Assembly (NCBI GenBank): GCA_036925085.1
Contig: JAUPFP010000004.1
Coordinates: 1,750,001 to 1,814,000, forward strand
Direction: 5' to 3'
DNA: 64,000 nucleotides
From: Brachycybe producta
Taxonomy: Eukaryota > Arthropoda > Diplopoda > Playtdesmida > Andrognathidae
The notes under the pieces were generated by a model. The model did not search any database and was not told the DNA's origin. It was given only the letters and a program-made list of their open reading frames with translations. Of the stretch, positions 62,301 to 64,000 are shown one piece after another (the first letter of the stretch is position 1; every line of letters starts with the position of its first letter). The position numbers were made by a program, and so were the translations under genes.

Positions 62301-63482
62301 TAGGGGGATTTCAATTGCGCCTGTACAAAAACAAACTTCAACATAACATACATGCCCAAATTAAAGGTTTCCAACTTATCTACCTGAAAATACTTGAGAA
62401 CATTCCTAAATGCAGTGCCGCAACTAGGAATTGTGTGCCCGGAGACGGAAAATTTAAAATATATATAAATTTATCATTATTTGTGCCTAAAAAAATGTTT
62501 GCACTTTGCAATCGTATTCATAACGTTCTTTTTTCTAAAAATGACACACTTGCAAAATCATAACACTGCATGAACTATTTGCTTTTCCATAACTTTATTG
62601 TGTCTGAGTGCTGCGGCTGTGCTGATATTTAGTGAAATTAATTTGGCCCAAGCACCAAAAAAGCCAAGAGAGAGGCCTTCTTCTTGGATATTAATCTGTC
62701 TCTGACTACATATTGTCAGTATGACATGTTTTCATCAGGAATTCTTGTGTTAGCCACTTTCTACTTCTTAGCATTCCGGTACTTCTGTACAAATTTGTAT
62801 ATGCTTGTGATACTTTACTAGTGATCACCATCATATCTACAAAGAAAAACTGCCTTTTCTTTTTTGGTAGAAAATATTTTGACAAATCTCATTTTGAGAA
62901 AAACTTTTTTTGTTGTTTCTAATTAAAATTTGACTACCTCTATTGCTATATCAATTTAGAATCTTCGTGTCCTGTCTATATTTTATGCATAATGAGTTCA
63001 ATAATAATGAAAAATAAATAAAAACTTAAATATTTGAAATAAACAAAACTCTTCAGTTGTTTTTCTGTAATGAAGAAAACAGGAAATTCTACTTATCATA
63101 ATAGTTATACATAATATATACTTGCATCAGTGACCAAAAATCAAACAAGTATTTTTCATTATACTGAAAAAGGAAAAAAAAAAACTTGTAAAGAAATGAA
63201 TAGGAGCTTGCAAACTGCTCATAGGAAATTTCACCAATAATTTCTAAACTTAACACGAAGTTAACTGCAGTTAGTTTTTGGTATTGTCTGTTTATTTATA
63301 TGTATTGCAATGAGAGAATGTCTTTACTAATGCAAAGGTTCAAGTGTATATGGACCCCATCCATCCACTACTTTTATATAAATTAGTTTTGAGAAAATGT
63401 GTATTAGAATTCATTAGGAGCGTTCCCAGGGAAGGTTAGTAGTGAACATTGTTGTTAGCAACATACTGTTGTACAACATTGG
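62301..63482. other. No gene seen
   Basis: An 82-codon frame near 62315 has no recognisable content. Otherwise A+T-rich. Confidence 0.5.
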
Positions 63483-63546
<64 letters not shown>

Positions 63547-63555
63547 AAAAGGTTT

Positions 63556-63613
<58 letters not shown>

Positions 63614-63625
63614 AAACCTTTTCAA
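63483..63625. repeat. Two (TA)n tracts with inverted TTGAAAAGGTTTTAT flanks
   Basis: (TA)n at 63483-63543 is followed by TTGAAAAGGTTTTATTA, a second (TA)n of about 50 bp, then ATAATAAAACCTTTTCAA ending at 63625. The flanking arms of the second tract are perfect inverted repeats, so the whole can form a cruciform. Confidence 0.95.
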
Positions 63626-63909
63626 GTGATCGTTTCTATGACAACAAACGACTTTTTCTTCTTCTTTATTTGCGACAAACTGTCAACTCTATAGATGTTT
63701 GTGCAATCAAACAACATTAACTCAAAACACAGCCTTCTGTATATGTTGTAGTGAACATTGCTAACAGCTAATTCAGCTATTTAACATACTACTAGCCTCT
63801 GCCTCCTCCAGTTATTATGTAGTCCATATCCTTGCTTTTCTGAAAACGACATCTCGCTGTACCTCTTTTATTTTGAGTATAAGTGTACTGAAGCGCCCTC
63901 TATAATTAA

Positions 63910-64000
63910 GGTGGTTTTAAAGCTGTAAACGCTTTTTACAAACTCGGATAATTTTGTATTTCAGGTGCAAAAAAAAAAAGAGTAACTTGACTGTTGTTTT
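63910..64000 (+). mobile_element. Family 1 MITE, cut by window edge
   Basis: TTAA at 63906-63909, then GGTGGTTTTAAAGCTG, AACTCGGATAATTTTG and TATTTCAGGTGCAAAA, the standard left arm. The rest is outside the window. Confidence 0.85.

Noticed and set aside
62379-62394. Ratchet-like TTTTCAG/GTAGAT on the minus strand
   Set aside because: The pyrimidine tract is only a few bases and the donor is weak.

Overview
The window is A+T-rich DNA from an animal, most likely an invertebrate. It contains large introns, many microsatellites and dense palindromic DNA-transposon relics. I see no bacterial or viral organisation and no intact multi-domain gene. Mollusc, chelicerate and other lineages all remain possible.

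The one coding feature I can support is a single 106-bp internal exon on the minus strand at 54513-54618. It has a consensus 3' splice site, an open phase-0 to phase-1 frame of 35 codons, and a GT donor. Its peptide reads [10 protein letters not shown], then [10 protein letters not shown], then [10 protein letters not shown], then SPKSS. I recognise this from memory as the N-terminal region of the ZMIZ1/ZMIZ2 (Drosophila tonalli) SP-RING coregulator family, close to human ZMIZ1 residues 59-93. The neighbouring exons (start exon, and the ALLSSWCEELGR exon) were not found. The window would then be mostly intron: at least 54.5 kb downstream of the exon and at least 9.4 kb upstream. In the long intron, at 31700-31741, a minus-strand sequence joins a branch-point-like CTAAC, a polypyrimidine tract and CAG directly to GTAAGA. 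That is the layout of a recursive-splicing ratchet point (zero-length exon).

The rest is mainly non-autonomous DNA transposons, described here as local families. Family 1 (TTAA-flanked, about 330-350 bp, almost wholly a long hairpin) has more than a dozen copies from 185 to the right edge. Family 2 (TTAA-flanked, 545 bp when complete) is related to it and has three copies. Family 3 (TIR ending in TCATTACAG) repeatedly sits inside family 1. Family 4 (TA-flanked, TIR GGGCTCGGATTTTTATGC) has three copies, one nested in family 1. Single elements include an 850-bp foldback with a nested 137-bp element, a very young long-TIR element with a 10-bp duplication (28578-28847), a hAT-type MITE with a perfect 8-bp duplication (47541-47839), pogo/Tigger-like ends, an RTE-like LINE fragment and a tRNA-derived head. 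There are also tandem arrays (about 195-bp units at 48530-49135; a GGCGC-containing minisatellite at two loci) and long (TA)n and (GA)n tracts. Regions not named below are A+T-rich sequence in which I see no gene.
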